Below are positions 51,686 through 64,000 of a stretch of 64,000 bases of DNA, in pieces. A program made the translations under genes and the position numbers. The DNA lies in the NCBI GenBank assembly GCA_030998225.1, contig JAPYXD010000754.1, positions 7,006,001 to 7,070,000 on the forward strand. Reading direction: 5' to 3'. Under the pieces are notes generated by a model. That model saw only the letters and a program-made list of their open reading frames with translations, was not told the DNA's origin and ran no database searches. This DNA comes from Diplolepis rosae (lineage: Eukaryota; Arthropoda; Insecta; Hymenoptera; Diplolepididae). The stretch's first letter is position 1. Each line of letters opens with the position of its first letter.

Positions 51686-53283
51686 TTAACCGATAAAAAC
51701 ATTCTAAAAATTTGTATTATTGTTGGCAATAATCTTTTTAAGCTAATAAAATCAAAAACGTTTTGATTTACAAAATTATCTTAAAATTTAAAAAATAAAC
51801 ATAAAAATCGATGAAACTATTTCATAAAAGCATCCAAAACGATTATTAAAAAAATAATAAATTTTGATCGTGTTATCTAAAGTGCGATAGAATTATACTA
51901 AAAATTCTTATTTCCTGGCACTTTTGGGCACCGTAAATAACTCAGTCATTGCCAACTTACTAATCCTGTTATCAATAATTTTACTTTTAAGTAATCCACG
52001 TTGTTTGTTACTCTTTTTGATAATACGTTATCATTTGTCATAAAATTTTTCCTTCAATGTCATTTTTTGTTGACTTTTTATTAAATTTTAAGGGTGAAGA
52101 AATGATGATTAGGACTTCACGATTACTGAGTCATCTGCCTTAAAGTTTCATATTTATCTAAAAGAAATTGTTGAACATTTTTTAATTTAACTATAAAATC
52201 GGATTTCACAAGATAATTAGTCAAACATAATTTTCAAAAGTTACTCAAATTAATCTTAAATTCTAATAATTTTGATTAGTTTCTTCAAATACATACACTT
52301 TCTGAATTGTTCATCAAATTTAATTTCTTTAAACTACGCTGTTCTCAACAAGAACCTAGATCACAGGATAATTGAACCAGCCTTGTTCTTTCTACGCATT
52401 TTCCTTTATGAAATAAATTATATAAAGCTTTATTAAAAAAAAAAAAAAAAAAAAAATTGAAACCACAAGACTTTTCTAAACTCTGCGCAGAAATTAAGGG
52501 CCTTAATTATAATGGATATCAAACCGCCATAATTTTTTGTCTCAAATATAAGTGAGTACTTTAATTTGAACTCATCGTCTGCTTTTCTTATTATGTTTTA
52601 GAGTGACTTCATTCAAGTTAAAAAATTCACACAATCGTAGAAATTGAGTCTGAAGTTTTAAAACTGGAAATTTTAATATTGACTTTCCACAAGAAATATC
52701 AATCTAAATATATAAGAAAACAATCTCTTTTTGGGTTATATTTTAATTTTAATCCAACTACTTTTTAACTTTAATCATTTTAGATTGACTTAATTCAGAT
52801 TATATTCTAATAACTTGGGTTATACTTTTCAATAATGAAAATTCTTGTTCTCTTTAGGTTTGTCAACGTAATGTTACATTTTTATTGATCCAGATAATTT
52901 CTTTGATTTTCGTGGAATCTATATTAAACATTTTTTCTTTCTCTAGATTTCAACTCTACAGAATCAAGACTTCATACTTTTAATTTGGAGTAATTTCCAA
53001 ATAAGTATCTGAGAAATCATTCCTGTTTTGCTAACAGTTGTTTGAAAAAGCAAGCTTCATTGAATATTCCAATGAAATGCTAAAGCAAAAGGAAATCAAG
53101 AATTGTTTGATTAACAAACAAAAAGACCTTGATGAAAGATAATCCTTTAAAGGATTTTATTCGCCTCCTCGGAACTAAATAATTCCGACATTCAGGTCTT
53201 TTCTATATCGAAGTTTAGACTTCGATGCATCAGATATTTTGATTTTTTGAAATTTTCGACAGAAAATTCCTCTGCTGTTTTAG
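51686..53283. other. Spacer and SLC17 3' UTR
   Basis: A22 run at 52435-52456. On the minus strand an AATAAA signal lies at 53157-53162, about 125 bp after the SLC17 stop. The palindrome ATCCTTTAAAGGAT is nearby (53141-53154). No gene. Confidence 0.5.
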
Positions 53284-56200
53284 CTATACCTTTCTCCCAC
53301 TAAGTTCGTACTTTTCATGATACCCTTCGCCTTCTGCCTTTTTTCTCTTATCTCTTTTTTCTTTCATCAGGAATTCCGGGTCATTCCAGTCCTGTACGTC
53401 GCCACTGGCATAGACTACGAAAATGATATTTGTAATGATGAAGACAACAAGTACAATCCAGAAAACAGTACGCCACTCAGTTAAAGACTTGTTAGGCGTA
53501 AGGACGCCAACAATAAGTGGCGTGATGATTCCAGTAAAAGCGCCAATTCCATTAACGATAGCCATCAGAGTTCCAGAATAATTGGGACTGAGATCAAGAG
53601 CATTGACTTTCATACCCGGGTAGAACGTTCCCATAAGCGTCATACCCACTGTGAATAAAACTACAACAGTTGTTCTGTCACATCCAGCATAGGAAGCTCC
53701 AATGATGAAGATTCCTGGCCCGATGGAAGCTATCGTCGTTCCTAATTTACGCACGTTTGTCGTGGACATGACACCAGAAGTGATCATCCAATCAGCTAAC
53801 CAGGAGGTAATAATACTACACATCCACATGCATAGATAAGGCAAAGATGAAAGGTATCCATTATTTTTTATAGAGAACTTCAAGACGTCACTCATGTATT
53901 TTGGGAGGTCTGTTACCATTGTGAAGAATCCCCAGTCGTGACCAATCTGAGCAGCAATTAAAGCCCAAACAGGTACAGAAGTAAGGAGATGTTTCCAGGG
54001 AGCACGAGGTGGTTTCTTATGGGTGTGAGCACTCAAACGATCCTGGAGGTACTTTAATTCACTTTCGCTGATGAATGGATGTTCACTCGGGTTGTTGTAG
54101 CAAATTACCACCCAAATTAGAAACCAAAGGATTCCGAGGGCACCGAAAACGTAGAAGACAGCAGGCCAACCCATGCTAGAGTAATGGAGAATTAAACCGG
54201 ACAAGGTGGTGGCAAAGACGGTACCAAGTTGAGCTCCGGCGAATACCATGGAACCGATCTTTGAACGTTCCTCCGGTGGTGTCCATTGAGCAAGCATCGC
54301 ATTTAGGGCAGGAAAGGTTGTACCTTCTCCAAGACCCATCAGGATTCTGAGGACTATGAGAGCCGTTGAATCTCCCCATTTAACTGCCACGGGAGTTAAC
54401 AAGGTAAAAATTGCTGTGGAAAGGATCCCTAGGCCTAGAGAGTACTTCCCTCCAAAACCTTCAGCGAGCATTCCTCCTGGAAGGTGAGTTATCACGTAGC
54501 CCCAGTAAAAGGAAGAGAGGATAATACCCTGAAAGAGATAAAAGTATTTTTTTATTTTTTCATACTCAATCTTGGTCATTTAAAGAATATTTTTTAATTT
54601 CTAGTGGAAAAATATGTTTTATGCAGCTAACTTTGACAGGGATTACAGTCAGTCTCCTGATCCCTATTTTCCTCATATTTTTCTCGAAACCCCCTGAAAC
54701 CCCTATATTTTATATGAAAAATCTTATCAATTTCAATATGTTTTGCCCTTTTATCGAAGTTTCAAGAAAATTCACGATTTTGTAATAATCTGTTAAATTT
54801 CATATTTATTTGTTCGAGACCAAAAAATTTGAATATTTCCAATAATAACATTTTCGATACAATATTTATCATAAGAATTCTAGAGAAATAAATTGTAAAA
54901 TACATTTTTATGAGCTGTTAAATTGTTTTGGATGATAAATATTTCATCTATTCATCAAAGCAAAGATAAATTACAACCTTCAGAATACAAAGCGTTATTT
55001 ACTTTCATTTATATTTTACTGTCTATCAATTCAATAAAATGTTTTTAAGATGACAAGTTAACGTTTTTCTCGGTATCTTTTATTTTCAATAATATCAATA
55101 ATAAAGAATAATTGTCTCATGCAATTATTTTAATTGAAAAAATTGTAGAGTGCAAAGAATTGACATGAGGTGCAAAATTCCATCTTAATTTGATATTCAC
55201 AATTTATTGATAGAGCATTTAAATACTCAATCAGAGAAAAAATGTCCACATGCGTACAGAAGTTAAACAGTTTGTTATCATATCTCAAGTCCTTTAAACC
55301 TCATCTTGATTACAAGACCCAGTTAATTTAAAAAAATAATTTGATATCGATACCAGTCGATAGATAGGTATTAATCACACTAATAAGAACAAGTCCAATC
55401 AAACCTTGAGATTAATGAATCACTGTTTCAGCTTCTGTTAAATTCTCATTGAAAAAACAGTTTTTAATGATTATAGTATCCTTGATTTTTTTTCCTACAT
55501 AGTGCTCAAGATTATTAATTGGAATAAGGAATTCAGGGGTTTTAAAATTTATCTTACTTGTGTACTTTGACTCCATTCATAAGTTCCACCATGTGTAGTG
55601 ATATTTTTTTTTGAAGACTCATCTAAGTAAACTGGACATGTGCCTTCATCTAAGATTGTATCATTTTCCTTTTCAGGTACAACCATCTCTGTTATGGCAA
55701 TCGATAAACAAACTCTCATTGCGTAGGCAATGAACAGCGCCAGAAATCCCATGATCGCAAAGACCCATCGCTGTGGGATGTGTATGCCTGAAAATTAAAT
55801 TGGTATGCTTTTAATGTTTTAAATTTTAATGCAAATAACACCAAATGGTATAAATAAACTTTTAGTTATATTTTTAAATATCAAATGGAATTATAATTGG
55901 TTTTAAGGGGGTGAAAGGTAAAATTATTCAAAAAGTATAATTTTTAAACGTAAGTGTATTTCTAAGTAACATGCAAAGGATCGAAGGATCCGAAATTAGT
56001 AAATTATGTTTGAAAAGACTTGAATTATTACAACTCGCATATCTAAAGTTTCCATGTCACGACCTTTTTTGAGAGACGTCGATAATTAATATCATCGTAA
56101 GTTTCACTTCTTAAAGAAAGTTATAAAGGAAGAAATAATGAAACCACTAGACGCACTAGACGATGATTATTGAATGGGTTATAAAGATAGAATCTTTTTA

Positions 56201-59200
56201 GGAATTAAATTCTTTTCTTTTACGTTTATCGTTGATATGCGTCGCTTACCATCAATTATACTTGTCATCTGTGTCATCACATAAGATGATAATACGCCTT
56301 AGTTTTCAAATATATATGAGATTTTAATTTGACGTATAACAACGTGAACAAGATCAACTTCGATTGATGTAGCTTTTCAAGATACGTCCGTACAAATGAT
56401 TTTTTGTTCATTTTATATAATATGAAATGAAAATGATGACTTACAATTTTTTATGATAATTGCTTGATCTATCTTAATTTTTATTTCAAAATATCTTGAA
56501 GTATTTGTTCCTAATAGTACATCAAGAATACTTTCTACAGTTTGTTATCAATTGCGTTCACATTTTCTTTTCTTATGTAAGATCAATTAAAATTATTCTA
56601 CACACGTGTACGCATAAATCAAGGGGAGTTTGTTCCACAATGTTGTGCATGCAAATATGTCACTTCCAGTAAAAACACAATAGCTTTTACTACCTAATCT
56701 TAAAGAAAGTTTCGTATGACAATCATTCTAAATTCTATGTTTAATTTCCTATTTTAAATAAAAAATGAAATTCGTGAGATTGAATTTATTTAAAATAAAA
56801 ATTACTATAATTATAAAACTAATGAATAATATTTCTTTGAAAGTCTAATGCCAGAATTTTTATGAATAATAATTATTAATTTAAATATTCTCCAGAATTC
56901 AAGACCATGAAAATTCCCTACATTTTCCATTGGACTTCTATTACAATTTATACGAAAAGGGACTCATTACAATTTCGATCATTCATGATAACAGGAAATG
57001 AGAATTCCTGTGACAGATTCGTAATCTTATCTTATTTCAAGACTTGGGAATCACCGTTCTTTTAAATGAGGTCTATAATTTACTGGAGGATTAAAATCTT
57101 ATAACGTGACGGTGCTTTCCAAAGATTAGTTTTTTTATTTTATCTTACATTATTTTTATTTTTCATAATTATAACTCATCTTCCTCATCTTTATTCAAAC
57201 GATCTCAAGACATAGAAATTACTGAAATTGATGTCTTTTCAACTTAAGGACCTATCTATTTGGTGTGAGCAAGAATTTTTTCTGAATTAAAATTAAATTG
57301 TTTGAAATTAATCTTAAAATAAAAAGGTACTTTTATATTATTTATTTATTCCTTATATAGCCCTTGCAGACTTTTTACAATTCTTCCCTTACTGACAATT
57401 TATTGTACAGAATAGTATTATTTTGACCAAAAGGTACTTCTATAAAACTTGAATAAAACAGTTCTGTGGTTATTATATTGAAGAAAATTATGTTATTCTT
57501 AACAAATTTAATTTTTTTAAACTGTTTTTAAAAAATTTTTAAATAAATGAATTTTATCTTTAACCAATCTAGTTCACTTGTTTATTTTATAATATAAATA
57601 TCTGTTTTAGGTGATGCTGAATCGTATTTTTCCAAAATCATCTTATGTGCTAGTAAGCTTTTAACTGGAGTTATGAAAAGAAATTTACACTAATAAAATT
57701 TCATACAAAATTGTGAGTACCGATTCCATAAATTTAGCCATTGATTGTATTCAAGAATTTACACACTTTTTGCATTTCAAATTAAAGACATAAATCATTG
57801 TATTTCTACATTTAAAAAACAGGAACCTTTAAATGATGCAATGTATGATTTCATTACAATCGTTCAGATATAAATACATAAATTAGAATTCAACAATTCT
57901 TACAATTGTTTACTATATACCGCACGACAAGGCCACAAAAGTCTTCCAATTTTTAGGAAAAATATTTTGAATCGTATTTCATCTCTTAAGTTATAATCTT
58001 AAATTTGAAGTCAACGATTGACGTGAAAATCATTAAAACGCTAGAAATAAATATTTTTAATGATTGAAAAAGATTAATTAGTTTTAATGTTAAATAGAAC
58101 TGATTTAGAAAAATGAGTTTGAGTACAAAGCTGACATATTTATAAAAAAAATTCTAAGCTATTTTTGTGTCATGATTAAAGGCGACCGTTCTAACCAGTC
58201 TATTTACTATCTTAACAATAAAAAATCTGTAGTAAAGAAAATTAAACGTATAAAAAAAAGACCTTGATCGACATTTGAATAGGGTATTGAACACCGGAAG
58301 ATCATTAAGTGTCGCACCTAAATATTTAATTTACATAATACAAGAGTCATACATCAATTTCAAAAAGAATATTTAAAAAATAACATAATATATGAAGAAT
58401 GAGATGACAATATGAACAGCAGGAAAGAAAAAAGTAATTAATAAAAAATATGTTCATCATCTTTAAAAGACGAAAAAATTGTTACGTTTGCGTGAATTAA
58501 ATTAAAAATAAAGACCATAATGTTTATATACATTATAAATTTAACGATTACGAGATAGTTAATAATGGAGTTAATAATAGCAAAAAGTAACTCTCCGTTA
58601 TTACACCTCTAGTTGTGTACACTTCAGTAAGCATGGGCACTTAAAAAATTCCTTTGGTCGGCTTTATTACGAGTCACCACATTGAATCGTTGTTATTAAT
58701 CTTCTCATTCGTTATGCAATACAAATTCCATAAAAGCGTACAAGTTCAAAGCAATATGAATTGTGGTTATTGTATTGGTGGCACAATTATTTGAGAAAAG
58801 CTTTGTCTTTATGCATTTAATTCTTATTAATTTGATTACAAACTTTCCTCTTGTATTTAATATCTACATTTTAGACTGTGATTTTTTTATTTATTTATGA
58901 ATTACTAATGCATTTTTAAATTAATTTCATTTTTTAATGTTAGATTTGAATACAATAAATGATATAAAAATGGTATTTATTGCAAACATTTATTTATTTC
59001 TCTTTTTTTCAAGATAAGAATTCGATATTACTTGGGAAAATTATTCTCACTGATCGTAAATGTCATTTTGTCAGTTTATTCAGTTGGGCACTTATTTTAA
59101 TATTATATACTATATTATTATACCAGTATAAGTTGACAGCAATACTCAAATACTTTTCTTAATAATACAAATTTAATTATAGAATTGGAAAATTTAATTT

Positions 59201-60288
59201 ATTAAACAAAGACAAAAGATTTTCACAAATTTTTGACTTCACTTAAAAACTTTAAATTTTATTCTGTGAATAGTTATTTATCTAACAATTTTTAACTATC
59301 TCTTGCTCAGGACTGTCGTTATGTAAAATATGACAAAAGATTTATGTTAATAGTAAACTTGAAAATTGTTAAGGCTTTAATATAAGAGATGAATGTGTGA
59401 AAAGATATTACCATTAATCATTTTTACTATTGATTTTTTTTTTACTCTTAAAAGTGAAACTTTGATAATATTGGTGCTTTGTCGAAATTTTGTTTTTGAA
59501 TTCTTATTCTGGTACATATTAGGTCTCTTAGAAGCAAAATAAATTAGAAATTTCATGTAGTCACTGTTTTATAAAATCTTTAGCTATGATTAAAAATGAT
59601 AGATCCGCATCCGTAAAAATTAATATAAGTTTAATGTTTATTCCACATGATCTAAAAAGTACTATGACAAATATAATTTTTAGTATTTTAGATATTTTTA
59701 TTGTTAAAGAGTTACTAAATCAGAAAAACTATGTATTTTTAAAGTAGTAATTTCTGTTTAAAAAATATGGTTAAAATTTCATTAAAAAAATTGTACAAGA
59801 TTTAATCAACAAAAATGTTATTAGATATAAAAAAAAATTTTTCATGTTGCATTATGATTTTTATCTTTTACTAACCATTTGATTTCTAAGATTAAATGAA
59901 ATAAGTCTTTCTATGATTATTGCATTCACCCTACTATCAATATTTAATGTTCATTTCGTTTTTATTTGAATTTAATTCCGAAATTGAGATAGAGAATAAC
60001 TTTTTCAGAACTTATGGATTTCCATACTATTTCCTTTATCGGAAGCATAAGTTAAAAAATATAAACCTCCTTTTAAACACATTTTCCACATTCACTCCGA
60101 ATGCTTAAACCGTTGAAAAAACAGTTTTAAAGATATTATCGCATTATATTGTAAAGTTTAGAAGTGGTTTTGATTACCCTTACGATAGATTTTTTTAATT
60201 CTAATTTTTAAATGCACTTGTTTTGCACTGATTTTACTCCAAAAAATCATCAGTACTTACAGCAGGTTTTCCATGCAGACAAGGTCAT
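53284..60288 (-). CDS. SLC17-family MFS transporter (sialin / inorganic phosphate cotransporter type), 3 exons, 500 aa
   Basis: Exons in transcript order: 60288-60261, 55787-55558, 54528-53284; sum 1,503 nt. The last exon holds most of the protein. Family marks: IPQRWVFAIMGFLALF then MRVCLSIAIT in the first helix, a glycosylated first outside loop (NDT, NIT), SSFYWGYVITHLPGG in helix 2, and MGLGEGTTFPALNAMLAQW followed by PPEERSKI, the SLC17 signature. Twelve membrane helices are expected; the C-terminus is a short charged cytosolic tail. SLC17 members carry organic anions (sialic acid, glutamate, urate) or phosphate driven by protons or sodium; the substrate cannot be read from sequence. The first coding exon is only 28 nt (MTLSAWKTC plus one base) and is inferred from its donor, its phase and the promoter just upstream; it is the least certain part. 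The 4.5-kb first intron has no other convincing start exon. Confidence 0.88.
55788..60260 (-). other. SLC17 intron 1 (4.5 kb)
   Basis: Donor GCT/GTAAGT at 60260 and acceptor TTTTCAG at 55788, phase 1. Strongly A+T-rich, low in repeats compared with the meteorin introns. No internal exon recognised. Confidence 0.6.
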
Positions 60289-60426
60289 CTTGCTTAGAGC
60301 ATTCGTTGATTTCAATTAATCTTGTTCAATCAAATTGAGAATGCAATTTTGATAAAATCAATTTGACAAGATCGCAAGATTTCCGATTAAAATCCGCCGG
60401 TCGACCCGCGCACACCCGAAGCAGCG

Positions 60427-60468
60427 ACTGAGTGACCACCATCAGTATTTTCGCCTTATATCCACGTG
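60427..60468 (-). promoter_or_regulatory. Core promoter of the SLC17 transporter: E-box, TATA box, initiator
   Basis: Reading the minus strand, an E-box CACGTG (60468-60463) is followed by TATAAGG (60460-60454) and an arthropod-type initiator TCAGT (60431-60427). The initiator A (60429) lies 31 bp after the first T of the TATA box, the canonical spacing. This predicts transcription start at 60429 and a 141-nt 5' UTR before ATG 60288. The surrounding 100 bp are visibly richer in G+C than the flanks. Motifs and spacing are seen; promoter activity is inferred. Confidence 0.6.
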
Positions 60469-63400
60469 TTAGGATAACGCCGTTAGTAACTCGTCACCCC
60501 ACTTTGGTATAACGAAAGACACGAATGATTGGCAAGATAACGTCCTATCTAATAAAACCATTAATGCAAAGAGGAGCTTTTTCAAAGCATTTGTATTTTT
60601 TTTTCTGGCGCCATCAGATAAAAATAAAATGTCATTGGTTGAAATTTAGAACGATGCGTAGATTGATAGGCCCAGAGAATTCCATTTTCTCAGATCCGGA
60701 ATTATAGAAATTTTATAAAAATGAAAAAGAATAAACATAAGTAATTCAAAATTTCAAGAATCCGAAATAATTCAAACTCTCAAAATACCAAAACGACTAA
60801 ATTTTGAATTACAGTTTTGTTTGGACGTTGAAATGATTTTGAGATTCGAATTCAGTTTTGAAACATAAATAATTGAGCAAATTCAATTTGACTCAGAGAA
60901 TTATTTAATCTTGACTTTTAAAAAGCAAAAAGAAAATTCACTCATTTGTAAAACCTTTTTTTTTTTTTGATTTTTCTGAATTTTGAAACGTGCTTTCGTT
61001 TCCATCAGGATTCAAAAGGAAACGCAGTTGAATTTGCGAAAAATTTTGTTTTTACCGAAGTACAATTATAATTAAACAAACAAATTTTCAAGACCTGCAA
61101 AAAAGGTGATAAAATAAATCAATTAAAAATTTGCAGAAAGCAATAAAAGACGCAGTTAGCTCAAACGCAAAAAGTTATTTTATTTGTCTCTCAAGTACAT
61201 ATTTTTATCTCATATACTTTAGTATCAGCATGCAGGTATTAAAAAATTGTAAAAGATAGCATTAAATCATAAAAAATAAAGAAGGATTTCTTCACACATC
61301 TAATAATCATCGCAATAATTATTCAGGTTCAGTAACTCTCATTCCTCCCCTATGTAGTTTGATCTTATATTGTAGCTAATTGAATTGCGTCATGATTGAT
61401 TAAAATGAATGCGTGTTAAAACTTTTTTTACTCCTTATTAAATTTATCATTATGGAAGAAAACTATCTAAACTATTTCGCACTTTTACTTCATATTACTT
61501 CAGTATTGATAAGTTTCTTTCACCTGAAATTACAATTTTTATCGAAAGCCCCTTATAATATCACAAAAATGTTAAGAATATTCAAAATGGCATTTTGCCC
61601 AGGATACGTGATTTCATGTTGGCAACTGGATGCGAAAGCGGAAGTTCACGGTTGTTTTCTTTAAACAAATATTGTCCATCATGTTTGAAAAAACTTTTTT
61701 TGTGCTCTGCATACAATATAGCTTATGATGTGCCATTATTGAAAACCTTTTTTCTTCTATAAAAAAATTTCAGCGTAAAACAGACAACTATTTTGTTTTT
61801 TTAATAAATTTCTTTCTTTATAATTGACACTTATTTAGGCCATTTACTGTCTGTGAAATGAATAGATCCGGATATTATTTCATACTTATGAAACATGAAG
61901 AACTTGAGTTTTCCTTGTTTTGAAAAATTACAGGAAACTTAACAGTAAAAATGGTTACTCTAAACCGTTATCCTTATAACATAAAGTATACACCTTTTAA
62001 ACCAAATATTGAATAAATAAAAAATAATTATTATCAGCTATATACCACTTTAATAATACATCATCCTCTGAATCAGAGGAAATTTTCAGTCAAGTCCAGT
62101 CAACTATTCAAAATTTTTTCATCAGTGACAGTAATTTATAGTATTCTTTAAATTACCCTTCATAAACTGCTTGGAAGAAATTAAATGCATCAGGTTCTAA
62201 AGTCAGTTGTTTATTGCATAATGATTCAAATAAAGCCAATTTGCTTAGAATATTATTTTAAAAAGCATGTGTAATATAGTGATTATTGTATAATTGTATT
62301 CGATTTATATTTTATTGATGTAATACACGTAATTTAAAATCTCTAAAATAATTAATAATACTATTTATTTACAAGTCAGAAATTTTTGGAGACTTAATGC
62401 AAAGTAAAACAAAAGGAAAATAAGGCATGAGGAATTATTGTACTTGTTTTGAAATATCTACTAGTTGAAATGTATTCTATCATATTTCCAATTTGTTTGA
62501 ATTTCTAAAGAGAAACGTTGATCGTGACATATCCGTGATTTAGTTTAATGATTGTATCCATTCTATTAACATTTTATCAATTCTTCATAGTAATGGATAG
62601 TTGAATTATGCACTAGCTACAAGAAAATAAATAATTTCTCACAACTCCTCAAATCACTTTATTATACTACAGACGCTCATAAAATAGGATGAAAAACTTT
62701 AAAAAAGACTCATAGTGATGAAGAAAATTTTCAAATTTTTAATTATTTTAAAACACGTAAATTGATAATGTTTTATCTATAATAATTTACTTTAACCCAG
62801 CTTTCACAACAGTGAGTTTATAAAATAGTTACGTATTAATAAGATTTTATAATGCACTGCTCCAATTTAAATGATAAAAATCGTTAGAACACGAATTTCA
62901 TCTTTTTTATTTATTAGTATTAGAAAAGAATTAATTTTTTTGTATTTCTCAAAGTTAATGCTGTCTATCAGAAGTATCTAAAAATTATCGAAACTGATTA
63001 AACAAGAATATAAAATCTGAATTTTTCTTCTTAACAAGTTTCAAGGAGTTTTTCATGAATAATTTTTGAGAGGAAAATAAAAAATCAAATTCTAACTGAC
63101 ATGTTACTAAGGCACTAGATTTATAATTTTTACTGTTGACAATATTCGTAAATTCCATAGTCTAAGGTACTTGGATAAACATATGTCCGTAGAGGAAATA
63201 TAATCACTTCCCATGCAAATTTCTTTCTGATTAAAATTTTTTTTCTTAGCGCAAAAGCAAAAAGTACATTCCTGTTGAGATAAATTTAAACTGTTTGCAG
63301 TTTATTAAATTCACTATGACAATTTATTTGAAATGATTCTTCACAAACGGAAAAAATTTCTTTCGTGATATGAATAAGATTTACACATCAAAAATTAATT

Positions 63401-64000
63401 AAAAACATCCATAAAATTTTAAAATAATAAGAATCTTCAAATTTGTAGGCTTATAATGAAATTCAATTGTACAAATTTGTGGGCCTATACGAATTAATTT
63501 ATCAATGTTTAATATTTTCATTGAAAGTAAAATATTTTACTTTTTTTTAGATAAGTCAGAAACAAATTTAAAAAGTGCATCGGAAGCGGGTGAGCACGTT
63601 TTCGCAATTCACGGACGAGTGACTTGATCGAGGACAAGGATCGAACGTAACACCAATCCTTCGATTTTATTATTCATGGCTCAATTGAAAGTTGGGATAA
63701 CCGGAAGGACAGTTAAAAACTAAGTTAGGAAAATTTGGTTTGATAATAATTTTTCCCTTCATTGTAAAAACAATAAATATATGGCATTCAGATGCCAAAT
63801 CTGGACTGAAACGGAATCAATATATCAATATATATAAAGTCAAGAACTCTTCAAAAAATAAAAATGCATGTAAATACTCGAAAAGAACTTGAAATATATA
63901 AAATGTTGTCAATATTAAGTCTTACTTTGAATAAGGTTTGAAATTTAGAATCAGCAAATATTGAATAGAAATATTTTTAGATAAATTTATACTTTCTTGC
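60469..64000. other. Upstream of SLC17; nothing recognised to the window end
   Basis: A+T-rich. Bases 63575-63660 are somewhat richer in G+C and contain GGAAGCG/GGTGAGC, a donor-like site after an acceptor at about 63550, but the enclosed sequence shows no recognised protein. Short frames (for example 61413-61664) look random. Confidence 0.4.

Noticed and set aside
63540..63660. Possible exon at the right edge
   Set aside because: Acceptor- and donor-like sites flank a short G+C-richer piece, but neither strand gives a recognisable peptide and no partner exon lies in the window.

Overview
The window is animal nuclear DNA, most likely from an insect and plausibly a hymenopteran. It is roughly 70% A+T by eye. 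All five genes are split by GT-AG introns. The spaces between exons are full of short inverted-repeat transposons, mariner elements and tRNA-derived SINEs. I see no bacterial or plasmid features and no CRISPR array. All exon structures were assembled by hand from splice sites and reading phase, and every coding sequence listed closes without a frame error.

Layout, left to right. From 1 to 7,375 there are mobile-element remains: a dead mariner split by two SINEs, several MITEs (short non-autonomous inverted-repeat elements) and a strong hairpin. From 7,376 to 15,729 (+) lies a meteorin-family secreted protein gene (3 exons, 289 aa) whose two introns hold about ten repeats. From 15,730 to 28,437 no gene is seen; the stretch holds a SINE cluster with a perfect foldback, a tandem repeat rich in AGGTCA half-sites and several MITEs. 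From 28,438 to 33,762 (-) is TEX2, an ER lipid-transfer protein with an SMP domain (7 exons, 875 aa). From 36,031 to 37,325 is a nearly complete mariner transposon. From 38,361 to 43,181 (+) is IRE1, the ER-stress kinase/RNase (13 exons, 978 aa). From 46,252 to 49,557 (-) is ANKRD27/VARP, a VPS9 and ankyrin-repeat endosomal protein (4 exons, 899 aa). From 53,284 to 60,288 (-) is an SLC17-type membrane transporter (3 exons, 500 aa) with a recognisable TATA/initiator promoter. The rest, to 64,000, shows no gene.

How the genes relate. TEX2 and IRE1 are head to head, about 4.6 kb apart, and both act at the ER. IRE1 and VARP are tail to tail. VARP and the SLC17 transporter lie on the same strand. 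This is ordinary eukaryotic arrangement and I do not claim co-regulation. I found no clearly new multi-gene system. The observations most worth following are the insect meteorin with all ten cysteines, the SINE family and its 63-bp perfect foldback, the AGGTCA-rich tandem repeat, the one-base start shift in the mariner, and a possible extra 3' exon of IRE1.
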